From: Nitrososphaeraceae archaeon | Lineage (GTDB): Archaea > Thermoproteota > Nitrososphaeria > Nitrososphaerales > Nitrososphaeraceae | NCBI GenBank assembly: GCA_016782225.1 | Contig: JADDOW010000112.1 | Span: forward strand, 21,922-85,921 | Direction: 5' to 3' | DNA length: 64,000 bases | Shown here: positions 26,538 through 35,250 of the stretch, piece by piece | How the letters are laid out: every line of letters begins with the position of its first letter | Numbering within the stretch: the first letter of the stretch is position 1 | Notes under the pieces: model-generated | Told to the model about the DNA's origin: nothing | The model's input: only the letters and a program-made list of their open reading frames with translations | Databases searched by the model: none | Position numbers and translations under genes: made by a program

Positions 26538-26578
26538 AACAAAAAATATAGGAATAATCAAAGGTTGAGATAATAAAA

Positions 26579-26773
26579 ATGGCAAAAGATTCTAAAGGAC
26601 AAGTAAGTGTATACAAATTCTATAAGGTAAATGAAAGTTCAGTTGACAGGGCAAAAAGAGAATGTCCACGGTGTGGAAAGGGAATTTTTATGGCGGACCA
26701 TAAAGATAGATATACTTGTGGAAGATGTGGATACACAGAATTCAAAAAAGAACATAATAAAAAATCAAAATAA
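26579..26773 (+). CDS. rps27ae: Small-subunit ribosomal protein S27ae
   Basis: A 64-aa ribosomal protein with a four-cysteine zinc ribbon: [27 protein letters not shown], exactly the S27ae layout, ending in a lysine-rich tail. Unlike the eukaryotic gene it carries no ubiquitin fusion. It is second in the rps24e-rps27ae unit. The start is an ATG. Confidence 0.95.
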   Translation: MAKDSKGQVSVYKFYKVNESSVDRAKRECPRCGKGIFMADHKDRYTCGRCGYTEFKKEHNKKSK

Positions 26774-26804
26774 TATATCTATATCTTAATTATAAATGAT
26801 ATCT

Positions 26805-27491
26805 TCATAAAAGCTTTTCAATCTTTTTTTTAATCTCTTCTTCTATTTCAGTATTTACCAAAGAAGAAAATGATATCTTTGTATAATTCTTCTCGATTGG
26901 TAATTTCTCGATTGGTAGTTTTTTTTGAATCCATGATTTTATAGATTTATTGTTTAATCTTTCATCATTAAACCCATATTCAAATTTATTAGTGATGATT
27001 TTCGTTAAATATTTATCCTTTTTGAAAACTCTATTATAATTAAAAAGTTTTTCATTGTCTGAGAAAATATTTTCAAATAGCGTATTATTTTGAGTATCAG
27101 AAGTGATATCCACATTTATTATTTTATTTAATAGATCAAGGTAATGTAAGAATTCATGTGCTATTACGGAGTGTATTGTACCTCTTAGACCATAGATAAT
27201 TAAAGGCGCAAACAATTGGATAAAGATTTCTATCTTATTTTCTTTATTACAAATTGGTATAGTTCTTGCATATATTATTGAAAATTGTTCAAATTCTAAC
27301 GGTGAAGTTGCTATGAGTAAACTAGGTTCAATAAAATACTGAGGGAATTCTATTTCAGTTAACTTTTTTATTCTGATAATCCCCTCCTCAACTATTGTTT
27401 TTCTTTTTGATATCAAATTGAATATGTAGTCATCAATTAATTTGCCCTCTAGAGCTAGTTTTACTTTGAATAAGGGATCAATTTTTTTCAT
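26805..27491 (-). CDS. Putative zinc metalloprotease (HEFLH motif), family unknown
   Basis: A 228-aa protein with a single clear active-site candidate, HSVIAHEFLHYLDLL (HExxH) near residue 110, the zinc-binding motif of gluzincin-type peptidases. A third metal ligand may be an acidic residue further on (FENIFSDNEKLF or FNDERLN), but this cannot be settled by eye. No signal peptide or TM segment is seen, so it is probably cytoplasmic. A short duplicated KLPIEKLPIEK occurs near residue 190. It is last in a dph6-srp54-pus10 run and its ATG overlaps the pus10 stop by 4 nt, suggesting a linked function in translation or RNA modification. Confidence 0.65.
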   Translation of the reverse strand: MKKIDPLFKVKLALEGKLIDDYIFNLISKRKTIVEEGIIRIKKLTEIEFPQYFIEPSLLIATSPLEFEQFSIIYARTIPICNKENKIEIFIQLFAPLIIYGLRGTIHSVIAHEFLHYLDLLNKIINVDITSDTQNNTLFENIFSDNEKLFNYNRVFKKDKYLTKIITNKFEYGFNDERLNNKSIKSWIQKKLPIEKLPIEKNYTKISFSSLVNTEIEEEIKKKIEKLL

Positions 27492-28690
27492 AGGTGATTG
27501 CCATCTTTAAAATTGAGTATAACTTCGTCTATATCAAAAAATAAGCATTCACATTTTTTATTAATTAAATTGGATAAACATGGTTCAATGAATTCTTTAC
27601 CTCCTATTAGCTGTTTTATTGGGATGCCATTATCTAAGAGCAACTTCATTTCAAAATTTTTGTCGTCTATTATTTTATAACTTGATGAGTATATTTTTTT
27701 TTTTATGGTTTTATTATTGATTTGAAATCTAATATCCCCTATTAATTTTGATATGTTTTCTTCCAAATCAACCTTATCAAGGTTGTCTTCAATGATATTT
27801 ATTAAAGTATTGATTTGAATTTTATATTGATAATACTTATTTATATCTTCCATTTGAATTTCTTTAAAAATTAACCTTAATTTGTCCTTTATATCCAATA
27901 TTTTTTTAATATTTCTAAACTGGGGGCTATCTATTTTTACGATAAAAGGTCTCCCATTTCCTAAAACAAGACTATTTTTGTCTTCACTCCCAGACCATGC
28001 TATTTTTATATTCTTAGAACCTGTTTGAACATATAGATATTCTAATATTATATCTTCAATTGTAAAATGTGAATGTGATCTTTCCTCATGAATTTTTTTC
28101 TTATTATTGAGGTTATTAAAATTAATTCTCTGACCGAGTCCTCTTTGATATTTGTTATATTTTCCTAAAAGCAATAGTGATCTAGTTTTATATTTTATAT
28201 CGTAATTAAACTGGCTGTCTATAAACACTTGTATTCTAATATCTGGATTTAAGTGATCAATTGAACATCCAGTTTCTTTCATAATTTCTGATCTAAGTAT
28301 GTTATTATACTGATTCTTAATATTGGGTAGACCCTTAATTTTGAACAAAGATCTCAAGTTGTCTTCTTTTTCAAATAAGAATAATGGCAGACTAGTGCCT
28401 ATATCTATTTTTTTTTCTTGGTTGTCTTTGATAAAATATTGTGAATTTGTTATATCATTTTGAATAGCATAAATTGTCTTTTGGAAAAGGTTATTGCAAA
28501 TATGGCATTCGTTTTTTCCGGATCTGATTATGTTAACAGAGGTTCTAAATCTAGTAACATTTTTTTTTACAAACCTGAAATTTCTTTCATTACAATACTT
28601 GCAAATGAGTATATTGTGTTTAGTAAAGTTGCAATTATTATCTATTTTGTTTTGAATGATGCTTTTTCCATAGTTTTTAACCAAGACCAA
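27488..28690 (-). CDS. pus10: tRNA pseudouridine synthase Pus10-like
   Basis: A 400-aa protein resembling archaeal Pus10, which makes pseudouridine 54/55 in the tRNA T-loop. The N-terminal THUMP-like part has cysteine pairs (CKYCNER and CHICNNLF) that could bind zinc. The catalytic region reads WSGSEDKNSLVLGNGRPFIVKI, and the C-terminus has NGIPIKQLIGGKEFIEPCLSNLI. In the family as I know it the motif is SGREDVDVRxLGxGRPF, so here the conserved Arg is Ser and the DVR part is replaced by NSL, while the Asp of the GRED position is kept. The 14-nt overlap with srp54 fits an operon. Confidence 0.82.
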   Translation of the reverse strand: MVLVKNYGKSIIQNKIDNNCNFTKHNILICKYCNERNFRFVKKNVTRFRTSVNIIRSGKNECHICNNLFQKTIYAIQNDITNSQYFIKDNQEKKIDIGTSLPLFLFEKEDNLRSLFKIKGLPNIKNQYNNILRSEIMKETGCSIDHLNPDIRIQVFIDSQFNYDIKYKTRSLLLLGKYNKYQRGLGQRINFNNLNNKKKIHEERSHSHFTIEDIILEYLYVQTGSKNIKIAWSGSEDKNSLVLGNGRPFIVKIDSPQFRNIKKILDIKDKLRLIFKEIQMEDINKYYQYKIQINTLINIIEDNLDKVDLEENISKLIGDIRFQINNKTIKKKIYSSSYKIIDDKNFEMKLLLDNGIPIKQLIGGKEFIEPCLSNLINKKCECLFFDIDEVILNFKDGNHL

Positions 28691-30041
28691 ATCTCCTTAA
28701 TAATCCTTGCATTTGTCTACCTTTAGCTTGTTTCATCATAGTTTTAGAATTATTGTATTGTTTGATAAGATCTTTAACATCGTGTTCCATTACTCCAGAA
28801 CCCCTTGCTATTCTCTTTCTTCGTGACTCATTTATTGAATCTGGACTCTTCTTTTCTTCTTTGGTAAAAGATTGTATTATGAATCTCCATTTTTCCATTT
28901 TTTCTTGAAGTACATCTAAATGATCGTCTTTAACAAAATTGGAGAGACCTGGTAAATTTTCTATTACATTTCTAAATCCCATTTTTCCCATATTTTCCAT
29001 TTGTGCATAGAAATCTTCAATAGTCATTTTTCCACTTAAAAGTCTTTTAGATTGATTTTCATCAGACTGAATCTCCAAGCTTCTGGCCATTTCTAAAAGA
29101 GCTTTAATATCTCCCATACCTAGTAATCTACCAACAAAACTGGTGGGTGAAAATTGTTCTAAATCATCTATTCTTTCTCCTGTTCCAATGAAAAGCACTT
29201 TTGCACCTGTAGCTGCAGAAGCGGCGATGGCTCCACCTCCTTTAGCAGTTCCATCAAGCTTCGTGATAATTATTCCACTAATTTTTGCATTTTCATGAAA
29301 GATTTTTGCTTGATTGAATGCCTGCTGACCGATAGTTCCATCTATTATTAAAAAAACATGGTCCGGAGTTACAATCGAATGCATCGACCTCATTTCCTCC
29401 AATAAGCTTTGTTCTTCTTTGTGTCTTCCTGCTGTATCGATAATTATTATGTCAATTGCTTCCGCTTTAAAGAAAGCTAATCCGTTTTTTACTATCTCAA
29501 GAGCGTTTTTATTTCCTTCTTCGCCATACACAATTGAATTAATTTTACTGCAGTTCATCTTCAGTTGTGTTAATGCTCCGGGTCTCCAAGTATCAGCTCC
29601 TATTACACCTACTCTGTAACCGTGTTTAGTTAACCATCTCGCCAATTTTGCAACAACTGTAGTTTTGCCACTACCTTGAATACCAAGCATTAGAATAGTA
29701 TTTTGTCTATCTGGATGAAAGTTAATTATTTTTTCGTCAATTCTTTTTTTATCAATATTTTTTATTGATTCCCCACTATATCCTAATAATCGAGATAATT
29801 CTCCATACAAAATGGAAATTATATGATCTTTTTTTGTTAATCCTTTAGGAGGATTCTCTTTGAGAGCTCTTTCCTTGAGGTTTTTTGTGATCTCTATTAC
29901 AAGTTTAACATTCACATCAGATGATAGCAATGCCCTTTGCAGATCTTTACAAAGTTCATTGATTAAATCCTCATTTATATCTGAAGCGCCTACAATTTTT
30001 TTTAATGCAGAGCGTAGGTTGTCTTTTAAATTGTCGAGCAT
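28677..30041 (-). CDS. srp54: Signal recognition particle GTPase SRP54 (Ffh)
   Basis: GTPase that binds signal sequences and SRP RNA and docks with FtsY at the membrane. The 454-aa protein has the N domain, then the G domain with the P-loop LGIQGSGKTTVVAKLA near residue 107, DTAGRHKEE, and TKLDGTAKGGGA. It ends with the methionine-rich M domain (FYAQMENMGKMGFRNVIENL, RIARGSGVMEHDVKDLIKQY, MQGLLRRFG). It is 8 nt downstream of dph6 and overlaps pus10. Confidence 0.97.
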   Translation of the reverse strand: MLDNLKDNLRSALKKIVGASDINEDLINELCKDLQRALLSSDVNVKLVIEITKNLKERALKENPPKGLTKKDHIISILYGELSRLLGYSGESIKNIDKKRIDEKIINFHPDRQNTILMLGIQGSGKTTVVAKLARWLTKHGYRVGVIGADTWRPGALTQLKMNCSKINSIVYGEEGNKNALEIVKNGLAFFKAEAIDIIIIDTAGRHKEEQSLLEEMRSMHSIVTPDHVFLIIDGTIGQQAFNQAKIFHENAKISGIIITKLDGTAKGGGAIAASAATGAKVLFIGTGERIDDLEQFSPTSFVGRLLGMGDIKALLEMARSLEIQSDENQSKRLLSGKMTIEDFYAQMENMGKMGFRNVIENLPGLSNFVKDDHLDVLQEKMEKWRFIIQSFTKEEKKSPDSINESRRKRIARGSGVMEHDVKDLIKQYNNSKTMMKQAKGRQMQGLLRRFGLG

Positions 30042-30049
30042 TATTATTA

Positions 30050-30736
30050 CTACTTTGTTATTAAATCAACTTCTGATATTTCAAATGTTCCCCTTATGCC
30101 ATCCCATTTTAAACTATACTTTGCTATTTTGATCCTCTTCTTATATATTGGGCAATCCAATACCATGGTTTCGGCTTCCCCACCTTCAAAAGTTATATTA
30201 AACTTAAATTTTTTACTGTATTTTTTTAGCATTTCATAATTTTTTCTATCTATTGTTCTTCCTAACCATTTTTCATCTAATCCTTGTGCTGCTACTCTGG
30301 TAATTATAATTTCAAAATCAGAATCAATTAGATCATTATAATATTGAAAAGGTTCAATACCCCAAATGGGCGAATATAATTTTAAATTAAGATTATTACT
30401 AATTTCTTCAAATACATTAAGTTGAAACCTACTTGAAATAGTTCCATGAATCAAACCTTTTATAGAATACTGGTCTATTGCTTGTTTTACTGACAAACGT
30501 AATTCGCCTATCTCGTGTTCTTTTTTTATGTCGTAGCAATATTTTTCAATAATTGGGATTTCAACAGCTTCTGATATTTTTTTAAATAGGGTGTTATTAG
30601 GAAAATGGTATAACATGCTTTCATCATTAAAAGGGTGGAGGGATATCAGACATGGTACTTCATGACCGTTCATTAACGATTTGTACAAAGAGAATGTACT
30701 ATCTTTTCCCCCAGAAAACAAACATGCTAGTCTCAT
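30050..30736 (-). CDS. dph6: Diphthine-ammonia ligase (Dph6)
   Basis: ATP-dependent amidase-type ligase for the last step of diphthamide formation on elongation factor 2. The 228-aa protein has the PP-loop LACLFSGGKDSTFSLY at the N-terminus and the family's GTISSRFQLN, LYSPIWGIEPFQYYNDLI and FEGGEAETMVLDCPIYKKRI segments. It begins a likely four-gene unit with srp54, pus10 and the HExxH protein, all concerned with translation or protein targeting. The start is an ATG. Confidence 0.9.
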   Translation of the reverse strand: MRLACLFSGGKDSTFSLYKSLMNGHEVPCLISLHPFNDESMLYHFPNNTLFKKISEAVEIPIIEKYCYDIKKEHEIGELRLSVKQAIDQYSIKGLIHGTISSRFQLNVFEEISNNLNLKLYSPIWGIEPFQYYNDLIDSDFEIIITRVAAQGLDEKWLGRTIDRKNYEMLKKYSKKFKFNITFEGGEAETMVLDCPIYKKRIKIAKYSLKWDGIRGTFEISEVDLITK

Positions 30737-30802
30737 AACTTACCCTATAGTTTTTTTTATATAATCTAATAGTTTTTATAATGCAACATAAATTTTAGAC
30801 TT

Positions 30803-31012
30803 ATGCTAAGCATTGGTGCTGAAATGATAGCCGGTATTGCAATAATGGGATTAGGGGTCCTTTTTTTGATTGGGGGATTACTGAACCCTGTTTGGGCATT
30901 AATCATACCTGTTGATTTCGTTATAATAGCTATTGGGGTTGCAACTTTGGGACTTGGTATTTGGAGTTCAATGTATGAAAAAAAACACCCCATACACTCA
31001 AAACATCATTGA
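30803..31012 (+). CDS. Small membrane protein, two predicted TM helices
   Basis: A 69-aa hydrophobic protein with TM segments at about residues 5-28 (GAEMIAGIAIMGLGVLFLIGGLL) and 31-55 (WALIIPVDFVIIAIGVATLGLGIW) and a histidine/lysine-rich tail (EKKHPIHSKHH). It is divergent from dph6 and convergent with the double SDR gene. The start is an ATG. No family is recognised; composition and isolation as an ORF support a real gene moderately. Confidence 0.55.
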   Translation: MLSIGAEMIAGIAIMGLGVLFLIGGLLNPVWALIIPVDFVIIAIGVATLGLGIWSSMYEKKHPIHSKHH

Positions 31013-31020
31013 ATATTTTT

Positions 31021-32802
31021 TTATTCATTAGTGTATAGAATCGAATTGTTTTTTAATTCTTTTTGCGAACAAAGGTTAATTATTGTACTTTCTAATTTAT
31101 CATAGTCTGGTACCTCGCCATCAATATTACCTTGCAGAATTAGGGTTAAATTAATTTTTGATTTCAGAACATCATGTAATTCCTGATTTGCAGTTGTTAC
31201 GTATGGCCTTAAAGCGCCCCTGAATATCTCAGATCTAGCACGAATTTTCCCTTCGGTTTTTTGTCCAACTGGTGAATCCGGACCTATTAGAATTATGTTA
31301 CCTAAAGACCCATTAAATTTATTTGGATCCTCAAATGCTTCGTGTGTAGCCATGGATAGGACTGATTCACGTATAATGAGATGGGGGATATTGATAAAAT
31401 TATTTACAAGCTTATCCCACTCATACCTTGAAATAGTCGTTATATCTCTATTATAGTCATAATTGCCTGTAAAGTGAATGGTTGAATTAATTTTTCCAAA
31501 CCGAGTTTCAATTGTATTGAATATCCTTTTCAATGCATCTTCATTTTCAAAATCTATGCTGTGATGATGGAGTTCTTTAAAGAATTCGTTAGTATTTTCA
31601 AAGTTATCATTTTTGTTGGTTAGTATTATGGTCTGTTTTACTTTTGTCGTGTTAATTCTGTTGGCAATTTTTTTTATTGTGGATAATGTGCTTTCATCGT
31701 CTGCTGTTGAGGTGATTAGTATTGTTTCTCCGTCCAAAGATAAATTGTGGTCTACATCAATGTTCCTATTCACTATGGGTTTTACGGGATAGAATACTCG
31801 ATCATTGGGGATGATCTTGCCATTTATTAATTTACTTATGGATTCTGAAGATAAGTGAAATACCATTTCGGCAACATCTTCTTGAGATAAAAATTCATTA
31901 TCTACAATCATTTTTTTTGTGTTATGTTGAACCTTCTCTGCAATTTCCTGTACTTTTTCTAAAAGATTTAGTATTGATTCTTTATATTCTTCTAACCTTT
32001 GATTTGACTCATTTCCTTCTTTAATGATGTTCTCTGCTACTTTCGCTACTTCATTTTCAATAATATCTTGATTCTCGCCTAAAAATGGGAGCAGAGAATT
32101 AGTAGCATACTCTATCTGTTTACTGGTTAATCTTTTAAATCCGCCAATTCTTAAGAACTCTGCAGCAGCTTTTGGATATACTGTCTTGTATATTCTGTCA
32201 GAATGTACCGGGCCTGGATTTGTCCCTATGGATTTTATTCCCTTTGAGTTTAGCTCCCATGCTAGTGCTTCTGTTAATCTGTTCTTTGCCCCTTGAGCGG
32301 CTGTATAAGGTGTCCGAAACCGGTATGGTCTTTGTTCAAATTTGTTTTCTTCTGTGAAAAAGGTGGTTATTGTAATTATTTTACCATTTGTTTTTAGTGT
32401 TTCTAGGCTTTTTATACTCGTCCAAAAGGTGCCTGTGAGGTGGATTGATACACACTCTTTAAAATCCAAATAACTTGAATTGGTAAAGATTTTAACAGGC
32501 CCAGAAACTCCTGCATTATTTACAATGATATCGATTTTTCCGAATTCTGATTTTATATTATCAAAAAGAATATTGACTCCATTCTCATCTGCCACATCTA
32601 TACCAGAATAATATTTAACTTTGGATTCAAATCCTTCTTTCTTTATGATTTCGTTTAAAATTTTGGAAGCTTCTAATAGCGGTTCTTTTCTTCTGCCTAA
32701 TATTATTATATTGTATCCTAGCTTTGCAAATTTTCTTGCTATTGCCTGACCTATTCCAGTTCCACTACCCGTAACAAGCACTGTTTTGTTATCCTGATTC
32801 AT
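31021..32802 (-). CDS. Double short-chain dehydrogenase, malonyl-CoA-reductase N-terminal-half-like
   Basis: A 593-aa protein made of two SDR (Rossmann) domains in tandem. Domain 1 has an intact cofactor loop, VLVTGSGTGIGQAIA, and NNAGVSG. Domain 2 (from ETILITSTADDESTL) has no classical glycine-rich loop and is probably structural. The layout, the GPVHSDRIYKTVY segment after the active site and the GPDSPVGQKTEGKIRARSEIF segment in domain 2 resemble, from memory, the N-terminal half of Chloroflexus malonyl-CoA reductase, which reduces malonate semialdehyde to 3-hydroxypropionate. A role in the 3HP/4HB cycle is therefore inferred. Oddly, the expected YxxxK reads YTAAQGAK, so the lysine is Gln at its usual place. 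Confidence 0.75.
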   Translation of the reverse strand: MNQDNKTVLVTGSGTGIGQAIARKFAKLGYNIIILGRRKEPLLEASKILNEIIKKEGFESKVKYYSGIDVADENGVNILFDNIKSEFGKIDIIVNNAGVSGPVKIFTNSSYLDFKECVSIHLTGTFWTSIKSLETLKTNGKIITITTFFTEENKFEQRPYRFRTPYTAAQGAKNRLTEALAWELNSKGIKSIGTNPGPVHSDRIYKTVYPKAAAEFLRIGGFKRLTSKQIEYATNSLLPFLGENQDIIENEVAKVAENIIKEGNESNQRLEEYKESILNLLEKVQEIAEKVQHNTKKMIVDNEFLSQEDVAEMVFHLSSESISKLINGKIIPNDRVFYPVKPIVNRNIDVDHNLSLDGETILITSTADDESTLSTIKKIANRINTTKVKQTIILTNKNDNFENTNEFFKELHHHSIDFENEDALKRIFNTIETRFGKINSTIHFTGNYDYNRDITTISRYEWDKLVNNFINIPHLIIRESVLSMATHEAFEDPNKFNGSLGNIILIGPDSPVGQKTEGKIRARSEIFRGALRPYVTTANQELHDVLKSKINLTLILQGNIDGEVPDYDKLESTIINLCSQKELKNNSILYTNE

Positions 32803-32975
32803 TTTAATAAATATGAAGAAATAATTCTCTTATATTAATTGTATTTTAAAAAAATATCTAATTATTCTCAAATAAAAAACATATATCATCACTTATAAAA
32901 AAAAACTTATAAAAACAAGATTATTTCAGAGATACCATAGATATGCATAATTACGGATTTGTTAATACTATTTCT

Positions 32976-32986
32976 GAGGTGGAGGT
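32976..32986 (+). promoter_or_regulatory. Strong Shine-Dalgarno site of the Mer-like gene
   Basis: GAGGTGGAGGT contains GGAGGT ending 9 nt before the ATG at 32996. Two TATA-like copies of CTTATAAAAA lie further upstream (32892-32901 and 32906-32915), implying a leader of about 60 nt. This contrasts with the leaderless look of many other genes here. Confidence 0.6.
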
Positions 32987-32995
32987 ATTATTAGG

Positions 32996-34075
32996 ATGAG
33001 AATTAAATTTGGTTTGACATTTGGTTTAAATGTTGCAAGGCTTGGCTTGGATGAGACACAGGTTATTACTGCCGCACAGGTTGCTGATAGAACCAATTTT
33101 GACTCTATATGGGCAATGGATCATACAAATGTGCCTCAATGGAAAAATGCAGTAGTAAATGATGCGTGGCTAATGTTGGGTGCTATTGGCGCAGTTACAA
33201 ATAAAGTGGAATTAGGAACTTGTGTAACCGATGCAATAAGAAGACATCCTTCTACCATTGCATTATCTACAGTTACTCTTGATAGAATAACAAAAGGTAG
33301 GGGAATATTAGGTATCGGGGCTGGGGAAGCTCAAAATGTCATAGATTTTGGTATTGAGTTTAGTAAACCAGTTACAAAATTCAAAGAACAATTGGAGGTC
33401 ATTGAAAAATTATTTGAGTCGAACCCAAATAATAAAGTAAATTACACTGGAAAATATTATAATTTAATTGAGGCTTGTTTGCAAGCAAAACCAATTCGAA
33501 AGCCAAGGCCTCCTGTATATATTGCTGCTGGTGCTCCAAAAACATTAGAGCTCTGTGCAATATATGGCGACGGGTGGATTCCCATAGGTTACACTCCAGA
33601 GTTATTTGAACACCATGCAAATGTTATTAAAGACCATGCCAAAAGATTGGGAAGGGATATTTCTAATTTTGAATTCGCAAATGATGTGGATGTCTATTTA
33701 ACCGAAGATGGTGAAGGAGCTTGGGAAAAAATGAAGAATGCTGTGAAAGTTAGTTTGTATAAACCCGAACTTTTAAGAGTCCATAACATTCAACAAGATT
33801 CAGAATTTGATTTTCGAAAATATTTCACAGAATATGCTATGAATAAACCCGAATTAATGGAACAAATGAAAAAAGCATCTATTAATATTCCGGATGATGT
33901 TGCTAGATCTGCAATTGGGGTGGGAAGTCCTGATGATGTTATAGAAATGCTAGAGAGGTTCATAAAGTCGGGAACTAACCACTTTATAATTAGATTTTGG
34001 GGAGAGGGTTTGTATAAGAATATAGAGACATTTGGAAACAAAGTAGTGCCGTATTTTAGAGATTTAGAGAAGTAA
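32996..34075 (+). CDS. Luciferase-like (LLM) flavin/F420 oxidoreductase, Mer-like
   Basis: A 359-aa TIM-barrel protein of the bacterial luciferase/methylene-tetrahydromethanopterin reductase superfamily. Evidence includes FGLTFGLNVARLGLDETQVITAAQVADRTNFDSIWAMDH, LGTCVTDAIRRHPSTIALSTVTLDRITKGRGILGIGAGEAQN, and VYIAAGAPKTLELCAIYGDGWIP. Members use F420 or FMN; cofE in this window shows that the cell makes F420. True Mer activity in C1 metabolism is possible but not shown. It is divergent from the double SDR gene. The start is an ATG with a strong Shine-Dalgarno site. Confidence 0.85.
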   Translation: MRIKFGLTFGLNVARLGLDETQVITAAQVADRTNFDSIWAMDHTNVPQWKNAVVNDAWLMLGAIGAVTNKVELGTCVTDAIRRHPSTIALSTVTLDRITKGRGILGIGAGEAQNVIDFGIEFSKPVTKFKEQLEVIEKLFESNPNNKVNYTGKYYNLIEACLQAKPIRKPRPPVYIAAGAPKTLELCAIYGDGWIPIGYTPELFEHHANVIKDHAKRLGRDISNFEFANDVDVYLTEDGEGAWEKMKNAVKVSLYKPELLRVHNIQQDSEFDFRKYFTEYAMNKPELMEQMKKASINIPDDVARSAIGVGSPDDVIEMLERFIKSGTNHFIIRFWGEGLYKNIETFGNKVVPYFRDLEK

Positions 34076-34081
34076 AGGTCT

Positions 34082-35134
34082 TTAAAAAAAACTGTCCAAC
34101 GTTTTATTTTTATATGTTTTTAATTCTTTTGTTTTTCTTCCTTTTAATTTATTCACAGGTTCCGCATTATATCCTAAATGATTGAGATGTTTCGCAAACT
34201 CAACTTGAAATCCATGCACAGTAAAAATCTTTTCGGGCCTGCTTTTCTTTATAACTTCCAATAGTTCGTCAAAATCACAATGGTCGCTAAATGGAAAGAC
34301 ATAATCCAAATTCATGATGTGACAATAATTTTTGTTGACTGCCCAACCACTAAATCCTATGGTAACTGCACCATACTTTTCTTTTAAATAGTTGATAGAG
34401 GTGTGCTTGCCGCTAATTAATGGATAAATTAATACCCATGGTTTTTTGTCCAACATGTTTTTTTCTTTTGCACGTGATAAAGATATTGATTCTTCTAATA
34501 CTATGCCAAAATTTTTATATATATTATTGAATTGATAGATATTATCGTGTACTATAAGTGGCTTCCATGCACCAAACAATGCGGTGAGAATTTGAGCTTT
34601 ACCTAACGAATATCCCATCAATATCACCGGAATTCCTCTTGAGTACATTTCAGAAATCAATGAATTTACTTGGTATATTATTTTATCAAGGGGGGGAAAT
34701 TTGTATTCTGGTTTACCAAAAGTTGACTCAATAATTAATGTTTCTACCTTTGGTATTTCGGGCTTATTTAGAAAAGCCCTCTTTCTGGTAGAAAGGTCTC
34801 CGGTATAAAAAACTTTTTTGTTGAATAGCAATCCTTTTGATCCTAGAATATGGCCATTGTCTATCAATTGAATGTCTTCATATGGTTCTAAATTATTGCT
34901 TATATTGTATCCTCTGATATTTGCAATTACCGATGTTTCATTAGAACTAATAATCTTGTTATTTAAATTGAATTTTTTTAGATGTGCTTTATTTAAGAGA
35001 TGATCTGTATGGGCATGAGAAATAAAGACATAATCTTCATCTACTATGTGAATAGGGTCTAAGTATATTTTAGTTTTATTGTTTTCTAATAGTATTTCGT
35101 TGTTCTTATCTAGAATTACCTTATATTCTATCAC
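34082..35134 (-). CDS. Metallo-beta-lactamase-fold exonuclease-like protein (COG1236-like)
   Basis: A 350-aa protein with the metallo-beta-lactamase/beta-CASP pattern of RNA or DNA processing nucleases. Motifs are FISHAHTDHLL near residue 37, LIDNGHILGSKG, VFYTGDLSTRKRAFLNKPE, LIIESTFGKPEYKFPP and, at the end, FPFSDHCDFDELLEVI with FTVHGFQ. It lacks the KH region of FttA and is half its length, closer to single-domain SNM1/Ysh1-type archaeal exonucleases. The start is GTG. It is divergent from apgM across a short promoter gap. Confidence 0.85.
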   Translation of the reverse strand: MIEYKVILDKNNEILLENNKTKIYLDPIHIVDEDYVFISHAHTDHLLNKAHLKKFNLNNKIISSNETSVIANIRGYNISNNLEPYEDIQLIDNGHILGSKGLLFNKKVFYTGDLSTRKRAFLNKPEIPKVETLIIESTFGKPEYKFPPLDKIIYQVNSLISEMYSRGIPVILMGYSLGKAQILTALFGAWKPLIVHDNIYQFNNIYKNFGIVLEESISLSRAKEKNMLDKKPWVLIYPLISGKHTSINYLKEKYGAVTIGFSGWAVNKNYCHIMNLDYVFPFSDHCDFDELLEVIKKSRPEKIFTVHGFQVEFAKHLNHLGYNAEPVNKLKGRKTKELKTYKNKTLDSFF

Positions 35135-35250
35135 TATTTAATTTATTTTTCGTTATAATATTAATTTTGTATCTGCTATGTACTTTTTCTTTAATATGGA
35201 AAGTTATTGTTTCATTAAAATTAAATTTGGCAATTCTAATAAAAGATAGA

